Assembly (NCBI GenBank): GCA_023230505.1
Contig: JALNXF010000001.1
Location: forward strand, 248,001 to 312,000
DNA from: Candidatus Altimarinota bacterium
Lineage (GTDB): Bacteria; Patescibacteriota; Gracilibacteria; BD1-5; UBA2023
DNA: 64,000 nt
Reading direction: 5' to 3'
Shown here: in pieces, positions 1 to 10,238 of the stretch
How positions within the stretch are numbered: position 1 is the stretch's first letter
Layout of the letters: the number at the start of each line of letters is the position of its first letter
The notes under the pieces: generated by a model
The model's input: the letters and a program-made list of their open reading frames with translations, nothing else
Database searches by the model: none
What the model was told of the DNA's origin: nothing
Program-made: the position numbers and the translations under genes

Positions 1-1084
1 TTCATCCAAAATTTGTTCAAAACAATCATTTATATTTAACTATTCCTTTCTTTTCGTCTATAATTATTCTATGTAGATTTCAATTAGAAATTGGTATTGA
101 TAAATCATTTCAAATACAATGAAGCGAATACGTATTTCCAAATTTTTTTATATAGTATTCTTTAGAGTTATATTCAAAGCTTTTTACTACGCCCCAAGTA
201 ACTACACTCATAGAATTTATATCAAATAATAATATATCTTCATTTGAGGAAAAAGATGACAATTTTATATTTATTCTTCATTTTTTGTCTAATTTCACTT
301 TATCTCATTCTTTTTCAATATATCAAAATGTTGAAATTCTAAAAATCTTTTTAATATTTGTGTTATAAATATAATTCATCATATCTATATTATTATATAA
401 CAGTACTATATTTTCTAATCATTCTATATTAGTTTCTGCTTTAAACATAAATTCAGCATCTTCAATTCATTCTATTTCTTCTAGAATTCAATCTTTTTTA
501 ATAAAAATCTTAACTTCTTCGTCAAGTGTTGTTTTAAATACATTTTCTCAGATTTTTTCGTATATTTTACCATCTATTTCTAAATAATTAGATAGCTTTC
601 TATATACAAAATTTACTGTCATTCAATTTACAGTTTCTCAATTTGATATTGCAAGTGATACTTTATTTTTTACTATTAATTTATGAAGCATTATGTTTAG
701 ATTTCAGAAACTGATTTTTTCCTTTAGATTCTCCAACTCCTCAAATGATATATCTTTAAATTTAATTTTATTAATAACTTTATTATAAGAATTTTGAAAA
801 TCTTTATCTTCTAAAACTCCTTGAAAAAAGGTGATTTCATTATCTAAAATATCTTCTCATTGAATTATTTTGGTAAAAATAATCATTATTTTAGCTACAT
901 CGTCATCTCTAAATTCAAATTCAAATTCATCAAGAGTTTCCTTTAATGCTAAATACAAAACTCTTTCTGCTACTGGTGATTGTAGTGCTTCCAGTGAGCT
1001 TGTACAATATTTTTCTGATGTTAGAATTTCATCTTTTTCAACTGAGTTTTGCATACTGACATATTTTAAAAAATACAAAAACAT
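1..1084 (-). CDS. Hypothetical protein, C-terminus cut by window edge
   Basis: I do not recognise the family. Read with TGA = Gly, the frame is open for about 360 residues down to base 1, where the window cuts it. The protein is acidic and lysine-rich, mixed alpha/beta, with no signal peptide and no membrane segment. The first 60 residues are helical (EALQSP, YLALKET); the rest is rich in short strands with repeated I-E-G-I/N-I-E-G-L turns. The start is uncertain: ATG at 1084 is the outermost, while ATG at 1054 (MQNSVEK) gives a more usual N-terminus. The stop of the Nudix gene (1170) is 85 bases upstream, so the two may be co-transcribed. Confidence 0.6.
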
Positions 1085-1169
1085 ATTATGTTTATGTATT
1101 TTTAGTAAAAAGTCAAGTTTATTTTTGGAAAAAAATATAATTTAGGAAGAGAGAATTACGATATTGTGA

Positions 1170-1595
1170 TTACAATCAATAAAACAATTTTATACATTCA
1201 TCTTCGTCTTCGATTAAATCTTCATAAAGAGATAATTCTGGACTTCTCCAAATGTAGGATTTATGCTCGTCTGGATTGATTATAATTTGTGGTAATTTAT
1301 CTAATTTAGAATGAAATATATGATAAATAAAATCATAATTTTCATATTTTACATAAACTTTATCAAAATATTTAATTTCTAAATTAGAAAGTCATGTTTC
1401 CTCAAATATTTCTCTCTCAATTGCCTCTCAAATATCTTCCTCATCTCATACTTTTCCAGCCGGAACTCAATAAGTATTTGGCTCACTTTTATGATCTTGC
1501 CTCAACAAAAGCAAAAATTCACCCTGGAATTCAACAAAGCAACTGACAATCTCAAATCTTGGATTAAATATTTCTGGTTTTGTGGGGTAGATCAT
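1170..1595 (-). CDS. Nudix hydrolase
   Basis: This 141-residue single-domain protein probably hydrolyses a nucleoside diphosphate linked to another moiety. It holds a perfect Nudix box at residues 47-69: G, five residues, E, seven residues, then REIFEETGL, which supplies the metal-binding glutamates. One glycine in the box is encoded by TGA, so the standard code would destroy the motif. The domain begins near residue 14 with the usual strand (FEIVSCFVEF) followed by LLLLRQ. There is no targeting signal, so it is cytoplasmic. Substrate cannot be read from the sequence; MutT-like cleaning and ADP-ribose/Ap4A classes are all possible. It lies between a terminator (1669-1694) and the partial gene downstream. 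Confidence 0.9.
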
Positions 1596-1668
1596 TTTTT
1601 TATTTAAAATAAATTTTTCTAATTATATTCTTTCCTCAAAATAATCAATATCAACTATATTAAAAAAT

Positions 1669-1694
1669 AAAACTCCTCTTAACCAAGGAGTTTT
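1669..1694 (-). terminator. Rho-independent terminator of the Fn3-like gene
   Basis: Stem AAAACTCCT / AGGAGTTTT with an 8-base loop. On the minus strand it follows the stop of the 1710-3212 gene by 15 bases and is trailed by a T-rich tract. Confidence 0.75.
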
Positions 1695-1709
1695 ATTAAA
1701 AATAAAGTT

Positions 1710-3212
1710 TTATTCAGTAGACAGTGTTTTTACTTCTATATTTTGTACATTTGGTTGAAGATTATTAGTATTATCTTCAGATGTAAAATATATAATATAT
1801 TCCACATCTGGAAGTAATCATTCAATTACAAATTGATTATTTCAAATAATAGTTGCTCATGATCAATGTATTGGTGCAATTTGTCATGTTCAATATTCTC
1901 ATGCCTTTACCTGACTTGCACTTGGCATAGTTGAACCACTGGCCAAAACAATATAATATCATGTTCAACTTTCATTGACTGTTGCAAGAAGTGTAGTTCC
2001 TGTACTAGTTGTTCCTGTAACTGATAATACAGTTATTTCTGGAGGAACAGTATCTGCCAACTCTAATGTAGAAAATGTTACTCATTGAATAGTTTGTTGT
2101 AAATTATTATCTATATCTTCAGCTGTAAAATATATCACATAATTAGTATTAGATGTAAGTCATGTTATATTAAATTCATTAGTTCAAGAAACTATAGCTC
2201 AAGATCATTTAATTGTTACATTTTCTCACAGGGCATTTTGTCATGCTTTTACCTGATTTGCACTTGGCATAGTTGAACCACTAGCCAAAACAACATAATA
2301 TCATGTTCAACTTTCATTTACTATTGTCCTAAGTGTTCCTGAATTAGATGTAATTCATAACATAGAAATATTTACAATTACTGGTGGAGTATCATTAATT
2401 CATTCAGATAAAATGTCTTTAACTTTCACTTGTGCTATTAATAATATTTCATCCATAAGTGCAAGATATCTTTCTTTACGGACAGGATTCATATTAGAAT
2501 TACCAACGTTGTGAATTAATTTTTCAACTCTAGAAATTACTCTAACTAAATATTCAAGTCTACGAGATGGAGGAACTCATTGTATAAATCTTTCTATTTT
2601 AGCCTCATCTTGCTCGCTTAATATACGTTTATTTTCTGTCATTTGCCTTATATTAATTCGATTTGTTATTATTGACTGAAGAGCTAATTTAAAGCTATCA
2701 ATTTTTGTTGAATCAACATATGGTAGTAGTACTTCTAAATATTTATTATAAAGAGTTGTAATTCTTTCTCATATTGGCAAAAGATTATCTCAATTTCTTA
2801 TAGTTTTTTTAAAATAATCATCTAAGATATTTAAATCATCTATAAAATTCCTTAAATTTTTATTTATTGAATTAATTTCAGTATTTTCTAAATTAGTGCG
2901 AAGATGAGTTTGTAATTGATTTTCCTCTTCGCTCATTTTTCTTTGAGTAAGTTTTATTTGATTTTTTATTTGATTTCTTTCTTGAAGACAAGTATTTTCT
3001 GAAAAACAAGAATTTTCTTTAAGTTTATTTTGTTTTTGTATTTGTCATAAATTATTATTACCAGCAATAACGAGAGATAATTGTGTAGACTGATACAATC
3101 CTGTATCACTTAACAACACTGTTTGATTGCTTACCATATTTCAAAATGCAATATCTGAAAAGGTTAGCATTAGGATAATAAATAGTGTTGTTATATTAAC
3201 TTTAGTTTTCAT
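1710..3212 (-). CDS. Secreted coiled-coil protein with two Fn3-like repeats
   Basis: A 500-residue protein with an N-terminal signal peptide (MKTKVN then a hydrophobic stretch to about residue 25). Residues 50-130 are Asn/Lys/Gln-rich and predicted coiled coil. A helical region follows to about residue 265. The C-terminal half carries two copies of a beta-sandwich module of about 110 residues; each opens with PP and a hydrophobic strand, contains a YYVVLASGSTMPSA-type motif followed by QVKAG, and ends with YVIYFTAEDI-type strands. The two copies are nearly identical at their cores, implying recent duplication. Such modules occur in bacterial surface proteins; I infer an adhesion or cell-envelope role. 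A terminator lies just downstream. Confidence 0.8.
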
Positions 3213-3456
3213 AAGAAAAGTAGTTAAAAAATAAAACAACTAATATTTTTAATTCCTCTTAGAGGAACAGTTTAAAAAATAAGACAAATTACAATATATT
3301 CCAAAATTGAATTTAGTCAATATTTTTAATATCTTATATTTATTTATAAATTAATTTTGATAAAATTCTTATTTAGACTTTTTTCTAAATATTTTATTGC
3401 TAATTCCCAGATATTTTGATATTTATATTTCATAAATATTATTTTATTATTTACTT

Positions 3457-4137
3457 TTATAAGTAATTATTATCCTTTAAGAATTTAAATGCTATTTCTC
3501 TATTGTGTTTGAACTCGTACAAACTATGTGCATCACTATTAACATAAACATATTTTGCTCACTTTAACATACTATGAAGTTTTTCTATATCAGTATTATT
3601 TCTAATCAAATCTGTAGCATCAAATTCCATAGGAATATTATAAGTATTGCAAACCTCTATTAATTTTTTAATATCAACATATTTTGAAAAACATCTACTG
3701 TTACACGGATGACCAATAAATTTTATTTTTTTATGAAATCTTTCTATTGCATTAATATATCAATTTGTTATAGATTCCGAGTTTCATTCATATACTCATA
3801 TGTGTGCGGATAATATTATAAAATCTTGTTCTATTCATTGAATTGTGCTACAAATATCTCAGCATTCATTGACTAAATCTCACTCAACTCAAAATATAAC
3901 ATTAACATCATTGAAAACATTTTTCCATCTTGATAAATTTACTCTTGGAGGAAATCATTTATTCCATAAAATAGGAAATGCTTTTTCCATAGCTATATCA
4001 CTATGATCTGTAATAGCAATTTCACTAAATCATAGTCATCATGCAAATTTTACCATTTCATCAATTGAACTTGTTCAATCAGAAAAATTAGTAGAATGCA
4101 TATGATAATCTTTTCAATCTAAATTTAATATTTGCAT
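3457..4137 (-). CDS. PHP-domain phosphoesterase, histidinol-phosphatase-like
   Basis: A 226-residue PHP-family metal-dependent phosphoesterase. Visible metal ligands: HMH near residue 12, TDHSD near residue 47, a glutamate in GVEGD, SAHIG mid-protein, GHPC, and SDAH near the C-terminus. These match the HxH...DH...E...H...H...DxH order of the fold. Length fits a stand-alone enzyme of the histidinol-phosphatase/YcdX group. No other histidine-biosynthesis gene is nearby, so the substrate is probably another phosphoester. The start follows an A/T-rich leader; the YbaK-type gene ends 28 bases upstream on the same strand, so the three genes 4911-3457 may be one operon. Confidence 0.8.
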
Positions 4138-4164
4138 GTGTTTATATTTTTAAATAATAATTTT

Positions 4165-4677
4165 TTAGTTTCCAATAATCTCAAACCCATCCTCTTCTTG
4201 AATAAAATATTTAACTTCATTCTCCAAATTATCATAAATTTTCCTTAAATCATCACTTTTTATTCTGATGCTTTTTGTGGGAATAGAAGGATTAAATATA
4301 AAATATTTACTCTCAAAAATCTCATTATCTACAAATATTTTAATTGTAGAATTTTCAAATCAAAAAGATGGAATAGATCATATTGTGGCTCCAAGAAGTG
4401 GAGTGATTTCGTCTTGTGATGCAAATCTTATATCCTTACTTCAAAATTCTTTCTTAAAATTACGAGCTTTTATTTGTTTGTCTCAATGCGTTACCACAAG
4501 ATAAAAATTTCATTTGCAGTGAAATACTATATTCTTACTTCAAAGTCATATGAGTCATTTATCATCACGAAATCTCTTAGAATCATCACAACTCTTGCTC
4601 ATTTCATGCTCGATTTCATCGAATTTTATACTTAAATCTTTTAGGATTTTTATGATATTTTGGTAGTTTTGGTTCAT
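4165..4677 (-). CDS. YbaK/ProX-type aminoacyl-tRNA deacylase
   Basis: A 170-residue protein with the YbaK/aminoacyl-tRNA synthetase-associated fold, which hydrolyses mischarged tRNAs (Ala- or Cys-tRNA-Pro in known members). Supporting features: an opening VFHCKGNFYLVV strand pair, GDKQIKA, an ASQDEI segment, then GATIGSIPSFGF, the family's glycine/proline signature, and a closing IFVDNEIF...FNPSIP segment before SIRI and a C-terminal DL helix. The exact tRNA specificity is unknown. Several loop glycines are TGA codons. It sits 9 bases after the 74-residue gene and 28 before the PHP gene. Confidence 0.75.
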
Positions 4678-4686
4678 TTTAAGAAA

Positions 4687-4911
4687 TTAAATTCTATAAA
4701 AAGGCGTTGGAGGCAGTATTGTAGCTAATCACAAAAGATGTCTAACTTTATTTATGACCTTATAAATTATTTCTTGCTCAATTTCCTCAGGTCTTTTCTT
4801 TTCTTCAAGATAAGGAGTTGGCGGTAAGAAAAGTGAGCCTTTTAGTTCTGTTGCTTGAGATTTATCCACAGTTATTCAAATTGACATATCTTTAAAATAG
4901 TTATTTTTCAT
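4687..4911 (-). CDS. Small hypothetical protein with paired PPTP motifs
   Basis: A 74-residue protein that I do not recognise. It has no signal peptide. Two near-identical proline motifs, LPPTPY at about residues 29-34 and LPPTPF close to the C-terminus, flank a charged helix (EEKKRPEEIEQEII). The spacing suggests a small adaptor with two peptide ligand motifs, but that is inference. Its stop is 9 bases before the YbaK-type start, so the two are likely co-transcribed. One or two glycine codons are TGA. Confidence 0.6.
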
Positions 4912-5068
4912 ATAAATATATTTTAGAATTAAACTTTTTCCATTATATTTTTTCCTCAAAATAATCAAATTCTTTTCTTTAATTTTAATTTTTCCAATTT
5001 TAATTTGCGATTTTTGGGATTTTCTATATTATTTGGTGGTATTAAATAGTTAGTAAAAACATAAAATT

Positions 5069-6490
5069 ATGTATGAGCTTGTAATGTGACTAGAGACACA
5101 CGTAAGAGTTAAATCAAAAACGAAGATGTTTTGTAGTTGTAAAAATGCTGTAGAGTTGGCGGGTGAGCCGAATGAAAATACTTGTCCTGTTTGTATGTGA
5201 TTTCCTGGGATGCTTCCTGTATTAAATGAGGAGATAGTAAATCTTGCTGTGAGAGCTGGACTTGCAATGAAATGCACTGTTAATAAAATTTCAAATTTTG
5301 ATAGAAAATCATATTTTTATCCAGACTTACCGGCGGGTTATCAGATAACTCAGCTTTATCATCCGATAGTTGAGCACGGTGAAGTTAAGACTTTTGTAAA
5401 TGGAGAATTAAAAACTTTTCATATTCATAGAATGCATATTGAAAATGATGCTGGAAAGCTAGTTCATGCAGGAAGTAAGACTTTGTGTGATTATAATAGA
5501 GCCTGAAGTCCACTTATGGAAATAGTTACTGAGCCAGATTTTCGCAGTAAAGAAGATGTAATTGCTTATTTGGAGGAATTACAAAAAATTATGAGATTTT
5601 GCTGAGCCTCAGACGCTGATATGGAAAAATGACAGTTAAGATGTGATGTGAATATTTCACTTAGAAAGCCTGGAGAAACTGAATTTAGAAATAGAGTAGA
5701 AATCAAAAATCTTAATTCATTTGCGTCTATTTCTAGGGCAATTGATACTGAATACAAAAGACAAGCCAAAATATATGACGCAGGCGGAAAAATAGATCAA
5801 GAAACCAGATGATGGAATGATGAAAAATGAGTGAGTTCTCCGCTTCGTAGTAAGGAAGATGCGATGGATTATAGATATTTTCCAGAACCAGATTTACCAC
5901 CACTAGTTTTGACTGATGAATATATTGAAGCAAGAAAGATTGATGAACTTCCAATTGATAGAAGATTAAAATATTTAAATGAATATAAACTCCAAGAAGA
6001 TGACGCAAGAATTCTTTCTAATGAAAAAAATATTTCAGATTATTTTGAACAAATTGTGAAATTAACTTCTGATCCAAAAAAGTCTTGTTCTTATATTACA
6101 ACTGTTTTATTGGCTCATTTTAAAGAAAGTGATGATAATGTTTCTTTTGATTCATTGAAATTTGATATTGAACAACTAGCTAGTGTTATAAATCTTGTAA
6201 ATAAAAATGAACTATCTTCAACTAATGCAAAAGTTGTAATTGAAGAATTATTTATGAATTGATGAAAAACAAATGAAATAATTGAAAGATTATGACTAAA
6301 ACAAACAAATGATATGTGAGCTTTAGAAGAAATTGTTAAAAAAGTAATTGAAAATAATTCAACACAAGTTGAACAATATAAGGCTTGAAATGAAAAATTA
6401 TTTTGATTTTTTGTCTGACAAGCCATGAAAGAAAGTAAATGAGCCTGAAACCCTAAAATATTTAATGATTTGTTTAAAAAATATCTTTAA
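5069..6490 (+). CDS. gatB: Aspartyl/glutamyl-tRNA amidotransferase subunit B
   Basis: GatB binds misacylated Glu-tRNA-Gln/Asp-tRNA-Asn and amidates it with ammonia from GatA. The 473-residue length is normal. Seen: N-terminal MYELVMGLETHV, zinc-type cysteines in FCSC and CPVC, the LPAGYQITQ and [10 protein letters not shown] segments, YNRAGSPLMEIV, and [13 protein letters not shown]; the GatB/YqeY tail domain follows from about residue 300. TGA codons hit invariant glycines, including those in GLETHV and CMGFPG. gatA and gatC are not in the window. murF begins 12 bases downstream, suggesting co-transcription. The start is the first ATG in frame and matches the family N-terminus; there is no SD. 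Confidence 0.97.
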
Positions 6491-6502
6491 CAATTTTTAT
6501 TA

Positions 6503-7795
6503 ATGAAAAAAATCTTATTAAAATTATTGCAGATTAGTGCAAGAAAGGTAATTGAAAAACACAAACCAATTGTTATTGGAATAACATGAACAGTAGGGAA
6601 GACTACTACAACTCATTTTATTTATGAGTTTATGAGTTCGCTTTTTTGAGATAGTGTTTATATGTCTCCTTATGATTATAATTGAGAATATTGACTTCCT
6701 TTAACTGTTTTACAAAGCAAATCTCCAAATAGAAATCTGCTTTTATGGATATTAGTTTTTATAAAATCATTTTTACTTAGATTTTCTAAAAATTATCCAA
6801 AATATTTAGTTTTAGAATATTGAATAGATCATCCAGGAGAAATGGATTTTATTCTTTGAGTTGCAAAGCCAGATTATTGAATTATTTTAAATATTTCAGA
6901 AAATCATTTATTGCAATTTCCTCATTTTGAGGATTATGTAAATGAAAAATTAAAGCTACCTTTAAATTCAAAAAATATTATTTATAACAAAGATGATATT
7001 AAATTAAATGAAGCTTTTTCAAAAAATCATCACGAAAACTTATTATCTTTTTGAATAAGTTCAAAAAATGCTGATTTGGTTGCATTTAATATTGTATCTG
7101 ACATTAATAATTTAAAATTTGATCTAGAGTATAAATGACATGTTCATTCTCTAAAATATAATTTAATTTGAGAATTTCAGACTTATAATATTCTTCCAGC
7201 TTTTGCACTTTGAGCAATGCTAGGAGTAGAAATTGAGAAAATTAAAGAAATAATGTCAAATATTAATCCTCAAAAATGAAGATGAGTTTTACTAAAATGA
7301 GCTAATAATTCAATAATAATTGACGGAAGTTATAATTGATGATGTGTTGCGATTGGCGCTTGAATTTGATATATGGACTCACTTGAATGAGATTTTTTTA
7401 AAATTCTATTTTTATGAGATATGAGAGAATTGTGAGATGAATCAAAGAAACTCCATTTACAATTAGCTAACAGAATTATAAATTCAAAAATAGATAAAGT
7501 TGTAATTGTTTGAGAAGAAATGAAAAAATATGCCTATGAAGACCTTGTAAAACATCTCTGAGAAGAAAATGTATCATGGTTTATGAGTTCTCGTCAAGCC
7601 GGAAGAAAAATTAGAGAAATCATAGCAAGCACATCAAAACAAAGTGTAATATTCGTAAAATGAAGCCAAAATACAATATTTTTGGAAGAATGAATAAAAG
7701 AATTCTTATATGATATTAGAGATGCTTCTAAATTATGCAGACAATGACATCACTGGATGAAGAAAAAAGATGATTTCTTTAACAACGCACTTTAA
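6503..7795 (+). CDS. murF: UDP-N-acetylmuramoyl-tripeptide-D-alanyl-D-alanine ligase
   Basis: MurF adds D-Ala-D-Ala to the UDP-MurNAc tripeptide in the cytoplasm, the last soluble precursor step before MraY (encoded at 34901). The 430-residue protein has the Mur-ligase P-loop GITGTVGKTTT at about residue 27, a central domain with LEYGID and NISENHL, and a C-terminal domain with the INPQKGRG-type linker, IIDGSYN and LGDMRELG. YNILPAFALGA matches the family segment binding the nucleotide. MurF is the best call among Mur ligases, given the GDMRELG and SYN motifs. Glycines in the P-loop are encoded partly by TGA. A dispersed palindrome lies just after the stop. Confidence 0.92.
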
Positions 7796-7816
7796 TTCCT
7801 ACCGTTCTATTCCTCT

Positions 7817-7842
7817 GTCATTTCGAGCTTGTCGAGAAATCT
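7817..7842. repeat. Dispersed GTCATT palindrome, copy 1
   Basis: A 26-base imperfect palindrome, GTCATTTCGAGC then TTGTCGAGAAATCT. Its exact reverse complement is present at 55685-55710, and related copies occur at 15061, 42403, 56820 and 58093. It lies in the gap between murF and the small membrane gene and may act as an mRNA 3' hairpin. Confidence 0.75.
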
Positions 7843-7867
7843 ATTTAATTTTTTACCTTTAAAATTT

Positions 7868-8119
7868 ATGTTTTTAGTTTTATTTTGAATATATACAATT
7901 ATAATGGTTATAGTTTGGTGATTTTTTCTAGTTGCAAAAATTCACTTTTATAAATTCAGAGATTATAGTCTATATATCGCCCCTGTTACAAAATTTGTGA
8001 CTATATTTTTACTTCTTCTTACAATTTTTTGATATTATCAAATATACCAATATTCAACCAGTTCTTGAGATAACAACACGACTACAGTTCAAGATAGTGC
8101 AATAAAAGAAATTTATTAA
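7868..8119 (+). CDS. Small two-helix membrane protein
   Basis: An 83-residue protein of unknown function. Two hydrophobic helices are visible: residues 1-24 (FLVLFGIYTIIMVIVWGFFL) and residues 44-60 (VTKFVTIFLLLLTIFGYY), joined by a short basic loop (KIHFYKFRDY). The tail (SSGDNNTTTVQD) is polar, Ser/Thr/Asn-rich and probably outside the cell. It begins 25 bases after the dispersed palindrome and is separated from the next gene by a promoter, so it is likely the last gene of the gatB-murF unit. Confidence 0.65.
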
Positions 8120-8141
8120 ATGTGAATTTTGTGTGAAGAAC

Positions 8142-8169
8142 TTGACAAATCTTCTTTTAAGAATATAAA
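8142..8169 (+). promoter_or_regulatory. Promoter of the foreign-looking small gene
   Basis: A consensus -35 TTGACA (8142-8147), a 16-base spacer and a -10-like TATAAA (8164-8169), located 67 bases before the ATG at 8236. Confidence 0.55.
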
Positions 8170-8235
8170 AGCTTTAGCTTAGAGAAACCAATTTTTAAGC
8201 CAAAAACAAAATTAGGACAAAAAAGGAGAAAAATT

Positions 8236-8469
8236 ATGCCACTGAAACCCTTATCAACGAACGGAGCGCGGAGATTAATTACGAGTGCTGTTATGAATGA
8301 AACTGGACTCGATGAAGTTCCTATACCAGATCTGAAAGCCGTAAGGCAATGTTTTGTCTGTGTTCAAGGTGATCCTTATAAACCAGGTGACCCAAGACAC
8401 TGGGATATGTTGCCGGACTTCCAAAAGAAGATTAAGGTTTTTTCAAAAAATATTACGCAAAAAGTGTAA
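8236..8469 (+). CDS. 77-residue protein of foreign composition
   Basis: I do not recognise this protein (MPLKPLSTNGARR...). It is soluble, with a Cys-X2-Cys pair (CFVC), a GDPYKPGDPRHWD segment and a basic C-terminus. It differs from every neighbour: its base composition is much richer in G and C (codons ggt, gcg, cgg, ccg), it uses no TGA codon although it has several glycines (GGA and GGT), and it has a textbook SD, AGGAG at 8224-8228, 7 bases before ATG, where neighbouring genes have none. It has its own promoter and a strong GC-rich terminator. These features suggest horizontal acquisition as a complete cassette, perhaps from another Patescibacterium or a phage. It would be read identically in the standard code. 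Confidence 0.7.
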   Translation: MPLKPLSTNGARRLITSAVMNETGLDEVPIPDLKAVRQCFVCVQGDPYKPGDPRHWDMLPDFQKKIKVFSKNITQKV

Positions 8470-8489
8470 GAGAAGGGGGTATAACAATA

Positions 8490-8518
8490 AAAAAGCGGTT
8501 GATTTCGGACCGCTTTTT
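8490..8518 (+). terminator. Strong terminator after the foreign-looking gene
   Basis: Ten-pair stem AAAAAGCGGT / ACCGCTTTTT with a 9-base loop, ending in a T run, 20 bases after the stop codon. Confidence 0.85.
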
Positions 8519-8582
8519 GAATTTTAGTTTGAATTATTTCAGAAATTGTGTATATATAGAATATAATAATTAATTAAAAAAT

Positions 8583-9671
8583 ATGAAAGTATGAATTGTT
8601 TGACTTCCAAATGTTGGAAAGTCTTCGTTATTTAATGTTTTGACGAAATCTTACAGCGCTGATGCGCAGAATTTTCCATTTTGTACTATTGAGCCAAATT
8701 CTGGGATTGTTAATGTAAACGATTCAAGACTTATTGAATTACAAAAAGCAGTAAATTGAAGTAAAATTATTCCAGCTACTGTTGAATTTGTAGATATTGC
8801 CGGGATTGTAGAGTGAGCGAGTAAATGAGAATGACTTGGAAATAAATTTTTAGCAAATATTCGCGAAGCTGATGCGATTTTACAAGTTGTTAGAATTTTT
8901 GAAGATACAAATGTCCATCATGTGAGTTGAAGTGTAAATCCAAAACGCGATATAGAGATAATTAATGCTGAACTTATTTTAGCTGACCTAGAGACTTTAT
9001 GAAAAAGAATGTGAGATAATGAAAAAAAAGTAAGAAGTTGAGATAAAGAAGCAAAAGCAAAACAAGAAATTTTTGAAATTCTAAAACCACATCTAGAAGG
9101 TGGAAATCTTGCAATAACTTTAGAGCTTGACGCTGAGCAAAAATTATTAATTAAAGATTTATTTTTACTTACAAATAAGCCATTTATTTATGCTTGTAAT
9201 ACATCAGAAATCGATGTTTGAATTAGTGAAGATAAATTAAGAGATATAACTTGAATTACTGATAAAAAAATTCCTGTCTTACCGATAAGTGTAAAAATGG
9301 AATTAGATATGATGGATTTCTCAGAGGAAGATAGAAAAGATTATTTAGCTGAGTATTGAATTACTGATAATCCAACTGACAAGTTAATTAAAACCTGTTT
9401 TGATTCTCTCTGACTTCAATATTATTTTACAGCATGAGAAATAGAAGTAAGAGCTTGGACAATCAAATCTGGATGGAAAGCTCCACAGGCAGCCGGAGTA
9501 ATTCACACAGATTTCGAGAAAAAATTTATAAAAGCGGACACAGTTAACTGGAAGGACCTAGTTGACAATGGAGGCTGGGCAAAAGCTCGCGAAAACTGAA
9601 AAGTAAGAATGGAATGAAAAGAATATATTGTACAAGATTGAGATGTAATGTTATTTAAGTTTTGAGGGTAA
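8583..9671 (+). CDS. ychF: Ribosome-binding ATPase YchF
   Basis: YchF/OLA1 is an Obg-family P-loop ATPase associated with ribosomes and stress responses. The 362-residue length is standard. Seen: the G1 motif [12 protein letters not shown] at about residues 7-18, the switch segment [11 protein letters not shown]3-region [18 protein letters not shown], the atypical NTSE in place of NKxD that marks YchF's ATP preference, and the C-terminal TGS domain (FFTAGEIEVRAW then FEKKFIKAD and [19 protein letters not shown]). Here the substrate-facing segment reads YYFTAGE. At least two G1-region glycines are TGA. It starts 64 bases after the preceding terminator. Confidence 0.96.
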
Positions 9672-9692
9672 AATTATTTAATTAAATAAAAT

Positions 9693-10238
9693 ATGTCTAT
9701 ATTATCAGTTAAAACACATTCATTTGTAAAGGTTCCGTTTTATATGCAAAAAACTGGTTTTACATGCTGACCAGCTAGCGTAAGAATGGTACTTGATTTT
9801 TGGGAAGATAATACTTCTTTTCCAGAAAAACAATTATCTGAAGAATTAAAAACAACTTCAATTGATTGAACCGAAAATCATCACATTATTAATTTTTTTA
9901 TTTCAGCCTGATATTATGTTTATAATACTAAAAATAGCCTCTTAGAAGATCTATTATTTTTTGTATGACTATGAATTCCTGTAATTGTAAATTATAAAGA
10001 TATAATTTGAGACTATGGTCATTATGGTGTTATTGTAGGATTTACGCCAGTTTCACTAATATTAAATGATCCTTATAGATGAGAACTTTTTAAAATTTCA
10101 AAAGAATCTTTTAAAAAACAATGGGTAAGTTGAAGTGGTAAAAATGTAAGATGGATGACAGCTGTAATTAAAGAAAAATATTTTCCTTACTATATGCTCG
10201 GAAAATATCAAAAAGATTTTATTTGTAAATTATCCTAA
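9693..10238 (+). CDS. C39-like papain-fold protein
   Basis: A 181-residue protein of the peptidase C39-like family. The catalytic Cys is in TGFTCGPASVRMVL at about residue 26, the His in DYGHYGVIVGF near residue 110, and an Asp-containing NDPYRG follows, in the Cys-His-Asp order of the fold. There is no signal peptide and no ABC-transporter fusion, so it is a free-standing cytoplasmic protease, bacteriocin-processing-like domain or related transglutaminase-fold enzyme. It follows ychF by 21 bases and converges with the next minus-strand gene, whose stop overlaps it by 4 bases. Confidence 0.8.

Noticed and set aside
3253..3267. Short palindrome TTCCTCT-T-AGAGGAA
   Set aside because: It is too far (about 190 bases) from the PHP gene's stop to be a convincing terminator and no other role is supported.
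4268..4504. Standard-code ORF of 78 codons on the plus strand
   Set aside because: It lies antisense inside the YbaK-type gene, which has a clear protein family match; it has no family features.
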